Positions 11,519 through 22,119 of a stretch of 64,000 nucleotides of DNA are shown here, in pieces. The first letter of the stretch is position 1. Each line of letters starts with the position of its first letter. The DNA is from Rhabdophis nuchalis (taxonomy: Eukaryota; Chordata; Lepidosauria; Squamata; Natricidae). The stretch is from the NCBI GenBank assembly GCA_039707465.1, contig CM077644.1, positions 187,860,462 to 187,924,461 on the forward strand. The letters are read 5' to 3'. A model generated the notes under the pieces. It searched no databases. It worked only from the letters and a program-made list of their open reading frames with translations, and was not told the DNA's origin. The translations under genes and the position numbers were made by a program.

Positions 11519-13121
11519 CATTTAAAAGAACATGGGAATATATAGAAAAATGTGAAAAAACAAGTTCTTCTGGCATCTCTGAAATAGCTTCTTTAAAGAA
11601 GCACCCTGGGAAGATCTACTATACTCATATTTAGAGAATGGGCCTTAGGAAAGAATAAATTGGAAGCAAGTAATTAAGGAACATGAAACTGTGTTAGGTA
11701 TACTGTTGCCTGATGTGAGCGATCTGGGTTAGCATGACCTTGCTATATTTTAAAGGAGAGTGAACAATGTGGAAGAGTGCAGCCAATTGCTAAAACTGTC
11801 ATCCAGAATCGATTTGAAGTTTGTTCTCTAAAAACTTTCATTCTCTTAAAAGAAAAAGAAATAAAGAAACATACATACTCCTGCATTCATCTGTCACTTG
11901 CTAAGTTTTTTGAAATATTCCAGACTTGTCCCTGTTTTCTGTTTTGGCTCCTCTCCATTATTTTCTACTAGAATTTTTTTTAAAAGTATAATGCTTCACA
12001 CCTTGCTGAAAACCCTAAATGCTTCATAAGTTGACTTTTCTTCCTATGGCATCTTGCATGCTATAAATTAGCTTTTTGCGATGTGGCTTTTCAAATTAAA
12101 TATGGTAATTCCCATTCAAATGTTAATATCCTTTCCAGATAGACTTTATTATTATTTTTAAAAAGGATAATGAATAGGCCACCAACTGTATTTAAAAATA
12201 ACGAATTACTGCTTGTTATTATTTCAAGTCTTTAATGCAATATATAACGAAAATATATATGGTAACTTAGACCTTATGTAGGTCAATAGAAGGTGCTTTG
12301 AAAATGCAACTAAATTTACAAGTGAATTCACTGACCAATTTTAAGAGACTGGCAATAGATGATTTTTAATAATTAGAGAAGAGCACAAAAAAATTAGACA
12401 GTGCAAAAATATTTGGCATGATCGACATTCTGAAAATTGCCTGATTTATAGAACTCAGTGTACTTCTTGTGTAGAATATCATATTAATAATTTACCTTTA
12501 ATTGGCTCCATAGGAAGCTTTGCTAGTTTTGGAATTTTGCACCGGCAATATCTAAAAACCTCAAATTCACTCTGAACCAGCAGAGCTGGAAGTAGCAGAT
12601 TTAATGCTGCTACTTGTGGATTTATACAAAGATCAAGGGTTTTCATACCATACCGAAATAACTGTACAGTGCGGGAATGTTCATGTTATTCTTCACTATT
12701 AAAAGTCTTTTATGAGTCATTCTTACTGTCAATCAGCTTTCCTTTCAGCATGTTTCCTTCCTTCATCTCCAGCAATACCTATGGGAATGTATAATTCTAA
12801 TTTCTCAGGATAATATTCCACATACGGCTGAAAAGGTGGACAGTACACAAGAAATGTGATAACAAATAATTTACATTCTGTGGCTTTGTTGGAATAATAA
12901 ACACAACTATCTTCTAGAAACTGCTGCCATATCCCTCTTTCCACAATTACTATGCAGCTGTAGATGGATGATCTCAAAGGTCTTGTAAAACATTCTTGAG
13001 ATCAACCCAAAATCGACTAGATTCCATATGCCTGAAGTTTGCCTACCTAGGTTGTCAAATGGTTGTACAATTTGTTACAGACTTTTTAATAACAACAGCA
13101 GTAACATATAATTTCTCTTAC
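11519..13121. other. No gene seen
   Basis: AT-rich unique-looking DNA. The longest frames (about 60-80 codons) show no motif I recognise. Confidence 0.45.
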
Positions 13122-13398
13122 CAATATGTACCATATTTCCCTGAAAATGAGACAGGGACTGTCTTATTTTTTTTGGACCCCCAAAATAAGAGCCTGGGCT
13201 TCTTTTTGGGGAGGTCTTATTATTTTTGAGGTGCAGGAGGCGGCAAGTGTGGTTACTTCATGGCTGCTGCTGTGTTGAAAGATTTTCGGGAAGAGCTTAT
13301 TTTACGGGGAGGGCTTATTTTAGCGCATGTGCTCAAAAGCCTGATTGGGCTTATTATCTGAGGAGGTTTTTATTTTCTGGGAAACAGGGTACATATTG
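13122..13398. mobile_element. MITE with 'GAAAATAAGAC'-type inverted termini
   Basis: A 277-bp element with terminal inverted repeats of about 27 bp: the left end is 'caatatgtaccatatttccc' and the right end is complementary ('gggaaacagggtacatattg'). The interior repeats 'cttatttt' words on both strands. It has no coding capacity. I recognise it as a common vertebrate class II MITE pattern but cannot assign the superfamily. Confidence 0.65.
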
Positions 13399-13779
13399 AA
13401 CTGAGAGATAAATCAGGGTATATTTATAAAATACTATGTTGTGCCATTTAGATACAAACTCATATGTTTTGTTCCACTACTTGTTTGCATATAAAAAGGC
13501 AGGCTTTAATTAAATTGGTTTACTGGGTGGTCCTGCTTAATGCTTAAGAATCTGTAATTACAGACTTGACTATTTTTGTTTGCATAACATTCACCAATTT
13601 TAAAACTAGGTTAAAAATTTAAACTGATTAAAGAGTTAAATTATTTTCTTAAAAGCGTTCCCTGGATTATGAAGTATAAAAAAGGGGCAGGTTGCAAAAA
13701 CATAATCTTCAGGTTGTGTGTGTGAGAGAGTGTGTGTGCAAGTTTCTTTTCAATTCTGATGATTCTGCCATTGTCATCT

Positions 13780-14190
13780 GCTTAATTTATTTATTTGTTT
13801 TGTTCGTTTATGGAATTTGTTGGCTGCCCATCTTACGTCAAGGTAACTCTGGACAGCTTACAATAATAAAAGATAAAAATTGTATAAACTAAAAATATCA
13901 ATTATTACACAAGCAAGTTAAGGATGGGGAGAGCAGGAGCAGGTTGTGGAAGAGGTCGAATCTGTTGTTACTCAGTCAACCATTTCCACCATGATGCTCC
14001 CACATTGGAGACCCAAATTAAATGGCAGAGCCAGGCTCTTACAAAAGGTCAGGAAGGATCCGACCTTAGCCAGAGGGCAGTGCAATGATAGAGAAGGCCA
14101 TCTATAGGGAAGGCCCTCCTCTATAGAGAAGAACCAGAATACTCAGGTCACTAGGGCTAAATAATGCACAAAAAATGGTTAATCTTCTTT
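13780..14190 (-). mobile_element. Decayed antisense L2-like 3' region
   Basis: 'ggctgcccatcttacgtcaa', 'tctggacagcttacaataat' and later 'agagggcagtgcaatgatag' resemble the antisense 3' UTR and C-terminal region of an older L2 subfamily (compare 40.13-40.45 kb). Assignment is tentative. Confidence 0.45.
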
Positions 14191-14308
14191 TCAAAGCTAA
14201 GTACTTTAGCCTACAGTAAATTCAAAAAAAGGGTGGCAGAGGAAGATATAGCTTAGTAAATACACCATACAATATCCATGGTGCCTGGGTAGAGATTTAA
14301 TATTCTTT

Positions 14309-14316
14309 ACTACTAT

Positions 14317-14351
<35 letters not shown>

Positions 14352-14423
14352 ATAATAATAATAATAATAATAATGATAATAATAATAATAATAATAATGT
14401 TCTTTATTATTCTTTATTACTAA
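14309..14423. repeat. (ACT)n-(AAT)n compound microsatellite
   Basis: About 14 ACT units switch to about 18 AAT/GAT units and then to degenerate TTATT words. Confidence 0.95.
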
Positions 14424-14429
14424 ATTTCT

Positions 14430-15390
14430 TTGGTAATATGGTACATGGCTTTCTATCAAAACCATCAAGCAGAATAAAACAGGACCACTGTTAGAAAGAC
14501 AACACGACTTACAGAACACAGCCAATTGCTTCTTCCTGAAGCCTGACCTGGCCAGTATCTCAGTCCTGCCCTTTTCTTCCTTCTTCAGAATAATTGCTGC
14601 AGATCACTTGCTGACTAAAACAGTTTTAACCCAAAATTGGCCTCATATAACCATATCTCAAACTTTCACAAGGTACGAAAGTAAAACTTTGTTCAGCTCA
14701 AGCTTGAATCCTATTCACTTCACAAGCATACAATTTTCTTGGCAGCATTATTTAAATAATGTTGGATTGATGTTTCCCCCATTCTAGTATCTAGGCCTGG
14801 TTCACCCCATTGGTTTCCTATCTAAGAATTAACCACACCTGACCCCACTTAATTTTCAACCCAGCTTTGACATAAGAACTGTCTGCAAGAGTCTTGAAGG
14901 CATTCAAAATATTTTGCCTTCATTTGTTAAAACCCACGCAATACTTCTCTGTTTGTCTGCCATTTTTGTGCTCAATTTGAAGAGAATGGGCGGTAGTATA
15001 GTTAAGACTAAAAGTATTTCATCTGGTGGGTGGAAGTTAAATGGAGAATTTGAACTAAAGACTGTCTTGAAATAATGGCTTTGCATATGTGAGGAAGTCA
15101 TAAAAGTCAAGTTAGCAGGTGCATTATTATTGAAGAGAAGTTCAAAGCAGTGAACTAGATTAAATTCATGGAAAAGTTTTTTAAAGCCAGCAGGGCCATT
15201 TAGAAGTGGATTTCAAGAGTAATAGGAAAGAAAGCTAGAGATTGTTCTGAAAGATCATACTGATATGACCATATTTATATGGGAAAAAACATTTGGGCAC
15301 AGCTTTCTGGAATATATCAAATTAAGATAAAATGGTTTTATGAAGAGTAAAAATGAAAAACTACAAATTACTCTGCACAGTCTGCTCGCA
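14430..15390. other. No gene seen
   Basis: Unique-looking DNA with no supported feature. Confidence 0.45.
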
Positions 15391-15392
15391 AG

Positions 15393-15660
15393 TCCAACTG
15401 AAGGTGCAGTTTTTGACTTTTAAAGCTCTTCATGGCATAGGACCAGGTTATTTGAGGGACTGCCTCCGCCTGATTATATCTGCCTGTCCCATCAAATCCA
15501 GCAGAAAAGGTCCCATCTGCGAAGGAGTTACATTTGGCAGGACCCAGGAGAAAAGCATTTACTGCCATAGCATCTGCACTGTGGAATCTCAGCTCCTCTC
15601 CCCACCTCCCCATGACACGAGACTGGCCCCATTCTTTAGAAATCCCTCAAAATATGATTG
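15393..15660 (+). pseudogene. Decayed L2 ORF2 C-terminus
   Basis: Reads 'VQLKVQFLTFKALHGIGPGY' then 'LRDCLRL', matching the C-terminal FRVRFKVLxxIFKALHGSGPSYLRD block of intact L2 copies. After that the frame drifts ('ALWNLSSSP' type remnant in another frame). No 3' tail is visible. Confidence 0.75.
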
Positions 15661-15664
15661 ATCT

Positions 15665-17526
15665 CAATTAGTGAGGTGGCAGCATTGCCTATAACATTAA
15701 ATTCTTTCTACTAATCTGTTAATAGTAAATGCTGGTGGATGTTTTCATTTGTAGAATATTTTCTAATATTGCTTATTCTATAGTTTGGGGTTGTTGTTGT
15801 TTTACTCTACACAGTCCAAAATCATGTTAGCAAATATGATGAGTAAATAAGAATGATTGATGCATTTGTGAGAATATTGTCAGAAGAATCAATACAGGGT
15901 CAAGTTTGGATTATTTTTATACATTACAAAAATATGAATAAAACGGGTTGCTTTTTGAAACATTGGATAGCCCAATTTTGGATTTTACCATCACATTTCA
16001 ATGACTCAGCTTTGATGTTAGATCAGGAGATACAAGTTATCCAGACTCCATTAGACAGAGTGAGGTAACTGCCTCAGGTAGCAGATTTTAGCATTTTCCC
16101 TGCTAATCACTTCCCCAGCTATTCCAATTAAATCTGTACACAGATATGCACCTCAGCATCCACTTGCTGTGGCTGCTATCTCAATTTTAGTGGCAGATGG
16201 TGCCAGCTGGTCTGTTACAAGAGAGATAAAAGATTTAACCCCCCCCCCCCAAGCATGATGAGAAGGCCCCATTTTGCAGTAAAATGACTTGTGTTGGCCG
16301 TGGAAAGAAAAATTATCTGCATTAAGGGACAAGTGTGCAATAATTTAGAATCAATCTATAATATTGAAGAGCATATTATTATATATATCATAAGTATGCT
16401 TTGCATTCCAATGAAAATACACAGTTTGGTTATGACAGCATCTTAGTGGGCAATGCTTTCATTGTTACATCCTAGGAACAACTGATAAAAAAATAAATCA
16501 ACATTTTTAATCTTTGAAAAGCTTGCTTATATAACTGTAGTGACATTCCTGAGCCAGATTCAACCAAAGGCTGTCTCGTCTCTATTTTGGAAGTCAGCGC
16601 TAAGTACATTGGTTTGGCCTAGAGTCTGATTCCATCACCGGGAACACATCTAGAGCTTCACTCAAGCAACTCTGAACTGAGTACATTTGGAAGTTCAAGC
16701 ACGCCAATAACAATACCTCACATGCCAAATATTCCATTTTATTTTCAAGCTAAGACTTTATCTTCTAAAGTAAACAGCAAACATGTTTTTTTCCAAACTG
16801 ATAAAGGCATTTGTAATTTATCCTGTTGGTGGCATGTGAGATGATAACTTTCCACTGCATTTTGTATTTCCCTTGCTGCTTTCTTCCAAGTAGGTAAAAT
16901 AAATTCTCCCCCAGGTTATTTCATCAGGCCAAGGAAATCAAGTGTTACGGAGCCATTGTCATGCTGCTGTGTGTGGTCCCATCATCTGGGGTTGCAATAA
17001 GTAGTCACAATGTTCTTTGATTCCATCTTCTCTGTCTCTCTCTGTCTCTCTCTCTTTAATCTCAAAATAGGTATGTGTCAACAGCAGAAAAACAAAACAA
17101 TTGCTCTTGTCCTTTAATTGTTATGTAATGAACACAAGAGCGTTGTGGAGAATTAAAATGGTAGAAAGGCAATAGTGCTTGGCAACCACACCGGCTTCTT
17201 TGTTGCTCTTGATATACTTCCATCTCACAATAAAGGAAAGGAAGAGTGCACAACACTATCTCCATTCTTGCTCTCCTGGTTGTGAAAGGAGTTTCTGCAC
17301 TGCTGTCGTCCAGTGAGCTCACACTCTGGGTCTGCCAAGGGCTTCATCAAAACTGGAGCTTGCTCCCATGTACATTTATGGCACAAATCTTTACAGTGCA
17401 GAATACTTGAATAGTCATAAGCTCTTTAGTATATAATCTGCTGCTTGTTTGCAAATATGTTGTTTTTTCTTTTATACTTCACCATAGACTCAAAAGACAC
17501 TACTTTGCATGGAAAAGTTTTAACAC
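15665..17526. other. No gene seen; repeat-poor
   Basis: One of the longer repeat-poor stretches. It holds a run of 10 or more C at 16242 and a short TCTC tract near 17035. No exon or RNA gene is supported. Confidence 0.4.
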
Positions 17527-17605
17527 CCAATGCTGGCTAGGGAATTCTGAGAGTTGAAGTTCACACCTCTTATAGTTGCTAAGTATGAGAAACACAGCTC
17601 TACAA
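17527..17605. mobile_element. Half of a family A hAT MITE
   Basis: 'gctggctagggaattctgag', 'agttgaagttcacac' and 'agtatgagaaacacagctc' match one arm and the terminus of the palindromic family at 55.9 kb. The other arm is missing. Confidence 0.65.
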
Positions 17606-18301
17606 TCCATTTTTTAACAGAGCATAAGTATGGTAGTAGAACCAAATGCATTAAAGCTATTTAGAGACAGATGCTTAAGTCCCAAGGGCCAAGTATGGTT
17701 TAGTAAAAGAGTTACATACTAAGACAGAAAGCCTTTATGTCTGAACCTACTATCCAGGAGAACGGGAAGGGGAAAGTACTGTATCTTCCCATAGGAAACA
17801 GAGTGAAGAGGTGAGCCAAAAAATATCCATTCTTCAATAAAGAGACAGCAGACAGAGAAAAGAGAAGAAAAATTGCTTGATGTTTCTAAATTCAGCTGCT
17901 ATTCATGTTCTTGAGAAGAAAGAAGATAAAAATGTTCTCCAGACTAAGCTTATTCCTGGTTATTATACACCCATGCAGTTTTTTTGCCAACATGATGAAA
18001 ATAGTTTGCCATTGCTTATTTCCTGAATGTTTTCCGATTTCTCAGACTAACCTACAGCCCTGGAATTTTTAGGTCAAATTCTGCCTGTTTGCTATCCAGC
18101 TTCTAAATGCAGACATAGTCAGCCAGATGCTACCAGCTGAGATATTCAATAGAATGAAAGGTACACAAAGCTGATAATTCTGGAACAACACACTATGGAC
18201 ATGGCAACAGGATTTGGCATCTCAAACAATTACGCCTAACCTAGAATTTAATAATGTGTTCAATGACTTTTTAAATATTCAAATGTTAAGAGCCAAAATA
18301 A

Positions 18302-18525
18302 GATAGCTAGTCTGGTGTAGCAGTTAAGACACCAGGCTAAAAACAAGGAGACAATGAGTTCTGGTCCCACTTTAGGCACAAAACAAGCTGGGTAGCCTAA
18401 GGCCAGTCATTCTCTCTCAGCCCTAGGAACGAGGCAAGGGCAAACCACTTCTGGAATTTTGCCAAAAAAACTTCAGGGACTTGTCTAGGCAGTTGCTAAA
18501 AGTCAAATCACAAAAATAAATAAGG
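18302..18525 (+). mobile_element. tRNA-derived SINE, Sauria-SINE-like
   Basis: Starts with a tRNA-like head containing a box-A-like 'tggtgtagcagttaagac', continues with 'gccagtcattctctctcagc' and ends in a BovB-like tail ('caaaccacttctgg', 'aacttcagggacttgtcta', 'agtcaaatcacaaa'). This layout, a tRNA head plus a BovB-related 3' end, fits Sauria SINEs, which are mobilised by BovB. It is moderately diverged. Confidence 0.65.
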
Positions 18526-18529
18526 AGCC

Positions 18530-20092
18530 AATACATACTTCTATTGAATAAAATACGTGCAAATCTTTATGGAGAAATCATGATATTTACTATAATTGTC
18601 ACTGTTCTTGCTGATGCTTCTTCATGCCTTTTTCTGCTGACTTCCACCTAGAATCACAGTCAGCCTATTTTTCATGCATGCTATGTGATAAGTCTGACAA
18701 CACATTTAAGCTCATGCAAGCGTCTTCTTTTTTGGCTCATGATCAGAGAGCCATTCTTCTGCCCCAGATAAAAATTTCCATTTTACAGATACTATGAAGA
18801 AAAATTAGAACAAGAGCCAGGAGCGCAGGCCATTAAAAAAAATCTTATAAAATAAAACTGTAGATGCCATGATGCTTAAGTAAAACAGTCGTTTCCTGCC
18901 TCCGATATGCTCTTCAAGCTGCACTTTATTTGTTTAAAAGTCTTTTTGAAGGTAGCCTTGGAGAATCGTCTTTTTTTCTGGCACTTTTGCTTGATTTAAT
19001 AAATTGCCTGATAGAAATTAAATGAATGAGGCTTTCCCATCACTACCTGTCTATACCAGGGTAAACGCCATATTCAAAATCTGTAATAATTGTCAAAAGT
19101 TAATGCTAAAGAAGACAAATATGGAAAGAAAAGGAAAAGTGATTCTTCCTTTGCTTTTGCTCTTATCATCAGATTGTAATTAAAATTAATAATAAATATT
19201 TGAAGCTTTTCATCACAGCATGCCATTTCATCTACAGTCAAAAAAATGCAAAAGAAGCTGTGAACATAAATGCAGTGTATGTGGGATTAATTGTCAGCTA
19301 AACATTGTAAAAGATAGAATATGCAAAAAAAAAAAAATCAGGAAAAATTCATTACTTGGAGCCATCTCTGTTCTGTTTCAGGACAAATTGCAGAGTTCTA
19401 TCCAAACACACAAACACAATGTAATTTGTAAGAAAAAGAGCCAATTGCTGCTATGACCAATCTGTTAAAGCAATGTTTATACAACAAGGCAAAAAAATAA
19501 TTTTGTATCAAATGTAGTTTTGTTCCAGAGGTTCAGTCAACACTTTCCTAATTACAAATACTTTGGAGCTTTCAAACTGGAACCAGTCTTAATAGTCTTT
19601 AATACTGCATAGCATGAACTGCCTGAATATAACAACTTTAAACATACATCTTACAGATGTTTATAGAAATATTAAAGTTTCTCCTTTGAAATTGAGCCCA
19701 ATGGAAAGAAAATTAGTTAGCTGTAGACTTATACAAATCTGTGGAGCAAATTAATAATGACCAATTGATTTGATAGAACCAATCTGATTACACTTAAATC
19801 AAGAATTAAGTCGTGACTAATCTGCCCCATTGATTTAAGTAAAACCTAAGTACAACTAATTTAGCATAGACCCAAATGACAGTAGAAGTGTAAAAGTGTA
19901 AAAAGTGTGGCTATCTTGCTTTTAAACTTTCCAGATCCATGTTAGATTTTTCTAGATACTATACTACTATACTGCATACAGTTTACATTGAGTTTATGCA
20001 ATATGTTAAGAAAGTGTACATGGACATTATTAATATACAGAGAACAGAAGCAGAAAAGAATTATATCTACCTGCTCCATTTCAATGATTAAT
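18530..20092. other. No gene seen
   Basis: AT-rich unique DNA. The segment around 19800-19870 ('cccattgatttaagtaaaac') resembles a short amniote MITE, but I cannot define its ends. Confidence 0.4.
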
Positions 20093-20177
20093 AATAGAAA
20101 ATCCTTAGAAGAAAGCAAAATTGAACATTTGATTTAAAAAAACCCACAAAGAAAGTAAGTAGAAACATCCATAGATC
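20093..20177 (+). repeat. Left copy of 85-bp target duplication
   Basis: Matches 21497-21581 with 3 mismatches in 85 aligned positions by eye and no gap. The pair brackets the ORF1-only element exactly. Confidence 0.9.
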
Positions 20178-21496
20178 CCCAGTTCCATTTCTGGCTTTCG
20201 ACAGTGAGGCTTGTTTTTCTGGCTGCCCCCCACCCCCGGGGGCACAGGGAGTTTGGGTTAACTCCCTGCCAAAAGAGCAGCTGCGGGGGCAGCTTTTACT
20301 GACTCATGACAACAAATGCCTCCAAAAAAACCTCCACCTGGAAAGTCCTTTTCCGCCCCATCATCAGCCAGAGCCAGCCCCACTTTACATCAAGGGAAAA
20401 GTACCACAATGTTACAGAAAGAGGTGGCAGGAGAAGACACCAAAGAACCAATGCTCTACGATGTAATGAAATAAATACAAGAAATGCGGAAAGACTTAAT
20501 GAACTTAAGAATAGAATTGTTTGAGACACAAAGAACCACAATAGACAACAAACAGAAGATTGGAGTGTTGGAGGAGGGGGCAGTCGAGATGAAAGAAGAT
20601 ATAAGCGAATTGCAAAAGGAAAATGTAGAACTTTCTGGACATATGTCTAAGTTTGAATTTGAAAGAATGTCTTTTTTCCTTAGATTTCAAAATATTCCTG
20701 AAAGGGAGGGGAAGGACCTCAGAGACCTGATGAGTACGATTTTAGCAGATTACATTAAAAAAACAAAGAATATCTTCGGGGGGAAATAGACCTGATTTAT
20801 AGAATTAACTCAGCATATGCCAGAATAAATGAAGTACCCAGAGAGATTCATATTAAATTTTTAAGAAGGTCCATGAGGGATGAGATACTAAGGGCACAAC
20901 GAGAGGAGCCTTTGAAGTATCAACAAAAAGACATTAACATATTGAAGCAAATTCCAAAAAAGATTAGAGAAACAAGAAGGAAGTACTCCTTCTTGTCCAA
21001 AAAATTATATAAAAACGGAATCTGGTTCAAATGGTTAATGCCTGAAGGAATGTTGGTATTCTGGGATGGAGGCAGAACTAGAATTAAAACAGTAGAAGAG
21101 GCGGAGGCCTTTCTCAAAAAACACGCCTCTATCCTGGGAGATGAACAAGATGGGACGGGAGGGGCCATGGCTCCGCCCATGGGAGGGAGGGAGGAAGAAG
21201 ACATAATAGCAAAGAGACTCAGATCCCAGAAATAAGTTTAACTGCTGTAATTCCTGAAATGGATGTTAATATGAAACAAAGATTGAATGTATGAACTTTA
21301 AAATGTGATATATATGTATCTCTAACCACCATTTAATTAATTATATTTTGTACGAAGACCAGGGTGCAACCACCAACCCTGACATGGAAGCTCCAAAGTA
21401 TTTTCTATGAACCCTACATACCCCTTTCCTTTTCTATAACTTGTAAAACCAATAAAATTGTTTTTTCAAAAATATATATAAAATATATTTTTAAAA
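20178..21496 (+). mobile_element. ORF1-only L1-like (HAL1-like) element, older copy
   Basis: A ~1.3-kb unit bracketed by an 85-bp direct repeat. It holds a GC-rich leader (20178-20408), a broken L1 ORF1, a ~260-bp 3' UTR, and an end with AATAAA ('accaataaaattg') followed by an A/T-rich tail. Nothing resembling an endonuclease or reverse transcriptase follows ORF1. The 3' UTR reaches the poly-A-like end and then the duplicated target, so ORF2 is absent by construction and not truncated at the window edge. L1-clade integration on an A-rich site with a terminal A-rich tail fits. Retrotransposition would need ORF2 protein in trans. Confidence 0.8.
20409..21235 (+). pseudogene. L1-like ORF1p gene, broken
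   Basis: Encodes an L1-type ORF1 RNA-binding protein. An N-terminal coiled-coil-like segment (IGVLEEG to GHMSKFEFERM) is followed by an RRM-like block (SFFLRFQNIPE; then IDLIYRINSAYAR, VPREIHIKFLRR) and a C-terminal domain (RRKYSFLSKKLYKNGIWFKW; EAEAFLKKHASILG). The tail GGAMAPP plus KRLRSQK is shared with the intact copy at 35.7 kb. The start chosen is the ATG at 20409. An in-frame TAA lies at codon 22 (20472-20474), and one base too many in the G run at ~20779-20785 shifts the frame, so the product is dead. ORF1p of L1 coats its RNA as a trimer and acts as a nucleic-acid chaperone. Family assignment is by motif and domain order. Confidence 0.85.
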
Positions 21497-21581
21497 AATA
21501 GAAAATCCTTAGAAGAAAGCAAAATTGAACATTTGATTAAAAAATACCCACAAAGGAAGTAAGTAGAAACATCCATAGATC
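21497..21581 (+). repeat. Right copy of 85-bp target duplication
   Basis: Direct repeat of 20093-20177, directly after the A/T-rich tail of the ORF1-only element. Confidence 0.9.
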
Positions 21582-21619
21582 TTCTCTTTATATTCATGAT
21601 GTTCTCTGTTAATATCTGA

Positions 21620-21862
21620 ACCAGTCAGAGAGGCAATTTGATCTAGTGGCACCAGGCTAGAAACCAGGAAACTGTGAGTTCTAGTCCTGCCTTAGCTAAG
21701 AAAACTGGCTGGGGGACCTTGAGCAGTCACTTTCTCTTAGCCCAATCAACTCACAGGATCATTGTTATAGGAAAATAAGAGGAGGAATAAGTATTAGGTA
21801 TGTTCACCGCTTTGACTTATTTATAAAAATAATAAAGATGGTATATAAATGAATTCATAAAA
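21620..21862 (+). mobile_element. tRNA-derived SINE (second type)
   Basis: The head 'gcaatttgatctagtggcac' and 'aactgtgagttctagtcctg' resemble tRNA boxes A and B. The body contains 'agcagtcactttctcttagc' and 'tcacaggatcattgtta', and the tail 'gtatgttcaccgctttga' then 'ataataaagatggtatat'. The tail differs from the SINE at 18.3 kb. It is diverged. Confidence 0.6.
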
Positions 21863-22119
21863 TTATGAAGTGAATAACACTTTATTGACTGGAACACTAA
21901 AATAGCATATAAAAACTTAGAACTCCTGAATGGTTCTTTTGTAGGTAGACCTTACTAACACTTTATAGGATCCAATCATAGGAACAGATCTTTTGTGAAA
22001 AGGTAACTACACATAATAGAAATTATTCTTGGAGATTTGAACAGCGAAGCAAATTTTATTTTATATGCACATTTTTATCATCTTCCTCAGTATTACAGGA
22101 AGGCAGGTTCTCGTTAAAT

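Noticed and set aside
12729..12977. 82-codon minus-strand frame
   Set aside because: No recognisable motif, flanked by unique AT-rich DNA, and no splice-site pattern that would make it an exon.
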